Assembly: GCA_021812205.1 (NCBI GenBank)
Contig: JAKAOJ010000024.1
Location: forward strand, 1-5,957
Source of the DNA: Microcaldota archaeon
GTDB taxonomy: Archaea; Micrarchaeota; Micrarchaeia; Micrarchaeales; Micrarchaeaceae
Reading direction: 5' to 3'
Length of the DNA stretch: 5,957 nt
Numbering within the stretch: position 1 is the first letter of the stretch; the number at the start of each line of letters is the position of its first letter. Positions 5,677-5,957 of the stretch are shown piece by piece. The translations under genes and the position numbers were made by a program. The notes under the pieces are model-generated. The model did not search any database. It was not told the DNA's origin and saw only the letters and a program-made list of their open reading frames with translations.

Positions 5677-5957
5677 ATGGCTGACGAAAACGCCGACGAG
5701 TACATGGAGCTCGTTGGGCTAATAAAGGATGTCGAGGCGGCGTCGCAGAAGACGGAGCAGGCAACGATAGACCTGTCTCAGGCATTCGCTGCGCATGCAG
5801 CGCAGGAGAGCCAGAGCTCGTACCACGAGGTGCTCAAGCAGATAACTGAGGTTGAGAGCGGCAAGCACATAGAGCCAAAGAGGCACCCGCAGCAGGGGCA
5901 GCCGCACCTGGCCATGGCAGGCGTGCAGCAGGCAGCCACGTCCCAGGTGGTGCCAAG
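5677..5957 (+). CDS. Hydrophilic helical N-terminus of an unknown protein in the ATPase operon (partial, runs off right edge)
   Basis: The first 93 codons are open to the window edge. Residues 5-62 are acidic and probably helical (EYMELVGLIKDVEAASQKTE, then a QSSYHEVLKQITEVE stretch). Residues 63-93 are Pro/Gln/His/Ala-rich (KRHPQQGQPHLAM) and probably flexible. There is no signal peptide and no membrane helix so far. The start lies ten bases after the ATPase stop with a ribosome binding site. In archaeal pilus and archaellum loci the gene after the ATPase is usually the membrane platform (TadC/ArlJ, T2SS F family), so this may be a long cytoplasmic N-terminal extension of such a protein. It could equally be a separate small accessory protein. 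The visible part alone does not decide this. Confidence 0.75.
   Translation, partial: MADENADEYMELVGLIKDVEAASQKTEQATIDLSQAFAAHAAQESQSSYHEVLKQITEVESGKHIEPKRHPQQGQPHLAMAGVQQAATSQVVP

Noticed and set aside
4572..5705. Minus-strand open frame of 377 codons opposite the ATPase gene
   Set aside because: It has no recognisable domain and an odd His/Tyr/Val/Leu-rich composition. The plus strand carries Walker A, Walker B and the His-box.

Overview
The window looks like archaeal chromosome. The tRNA-Gln has no encoded CCA and ends in an oligo-T tract. TATA-like boxes lie at archaeal spacing, and GTG and TTG starts with GGTG-type ribosome binding sites are used. The secretion ATPase has the archaeal ArlI(FlaI)/GspE-2 layout. 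Small compact genes, abundant ATA (Ile) and AGG (Arg) codons and a moderately high G+C content would suit a DPANN lineage such as Micrarchaeota, but that placement is an inference.

Left half, minus strand (1978 to 1): a tRNA-Gln(CUG), then a small DUF3175-like basic protein, then three tandem genes of the RCK (TrkA-N) potassium-regulation type. The first RCK gene encodes a free soluble domain. The second has two membrane helices, a pore-like loop and an RCK domain. The third has two membrane helices and runs off the left edge, just where its RCK domain should begin. The pore loops of the two membrane members lack the usual TVGYG filter, so they may be modified channels or membrane-anchored sensors. 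A TATA-like box inside the end of the DUF3175-like gene probably drives the RCK operon.

Centre: one AT-rich element (about 2007-2016) sits between the tRNA and a plus-strand gene for a minimal M50 site-2-type intramembrane metalloprotease. It is placed to act as a TATA box in both directions, and the protease mRNA would then be nearly leaderless.

Right half, plus strand (2756 onward): a promoter, then an operon of three genes. These encode a 436-residue winged-helix plus long coiled-coil protein of unknown function, an archaeal type IV pilus/archaellum-type assembly ATPase whose start overlaps the end of the coiled-coil gene, and the hydrophilic helical N-terminus of a third protein cut by the window edge. 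A dedicated coiled-coil partner coupled to the ATPase is the best candidate for an undescribed system: probably a variant surface-filament or secretion machine. No ArlH-like gene precedes the ATPase, unlike a standard archaellum operon.

No insertion sequence, CRISPR array, rRNA or long gene-free stretch was seen; the longest gap is about 100 bases.
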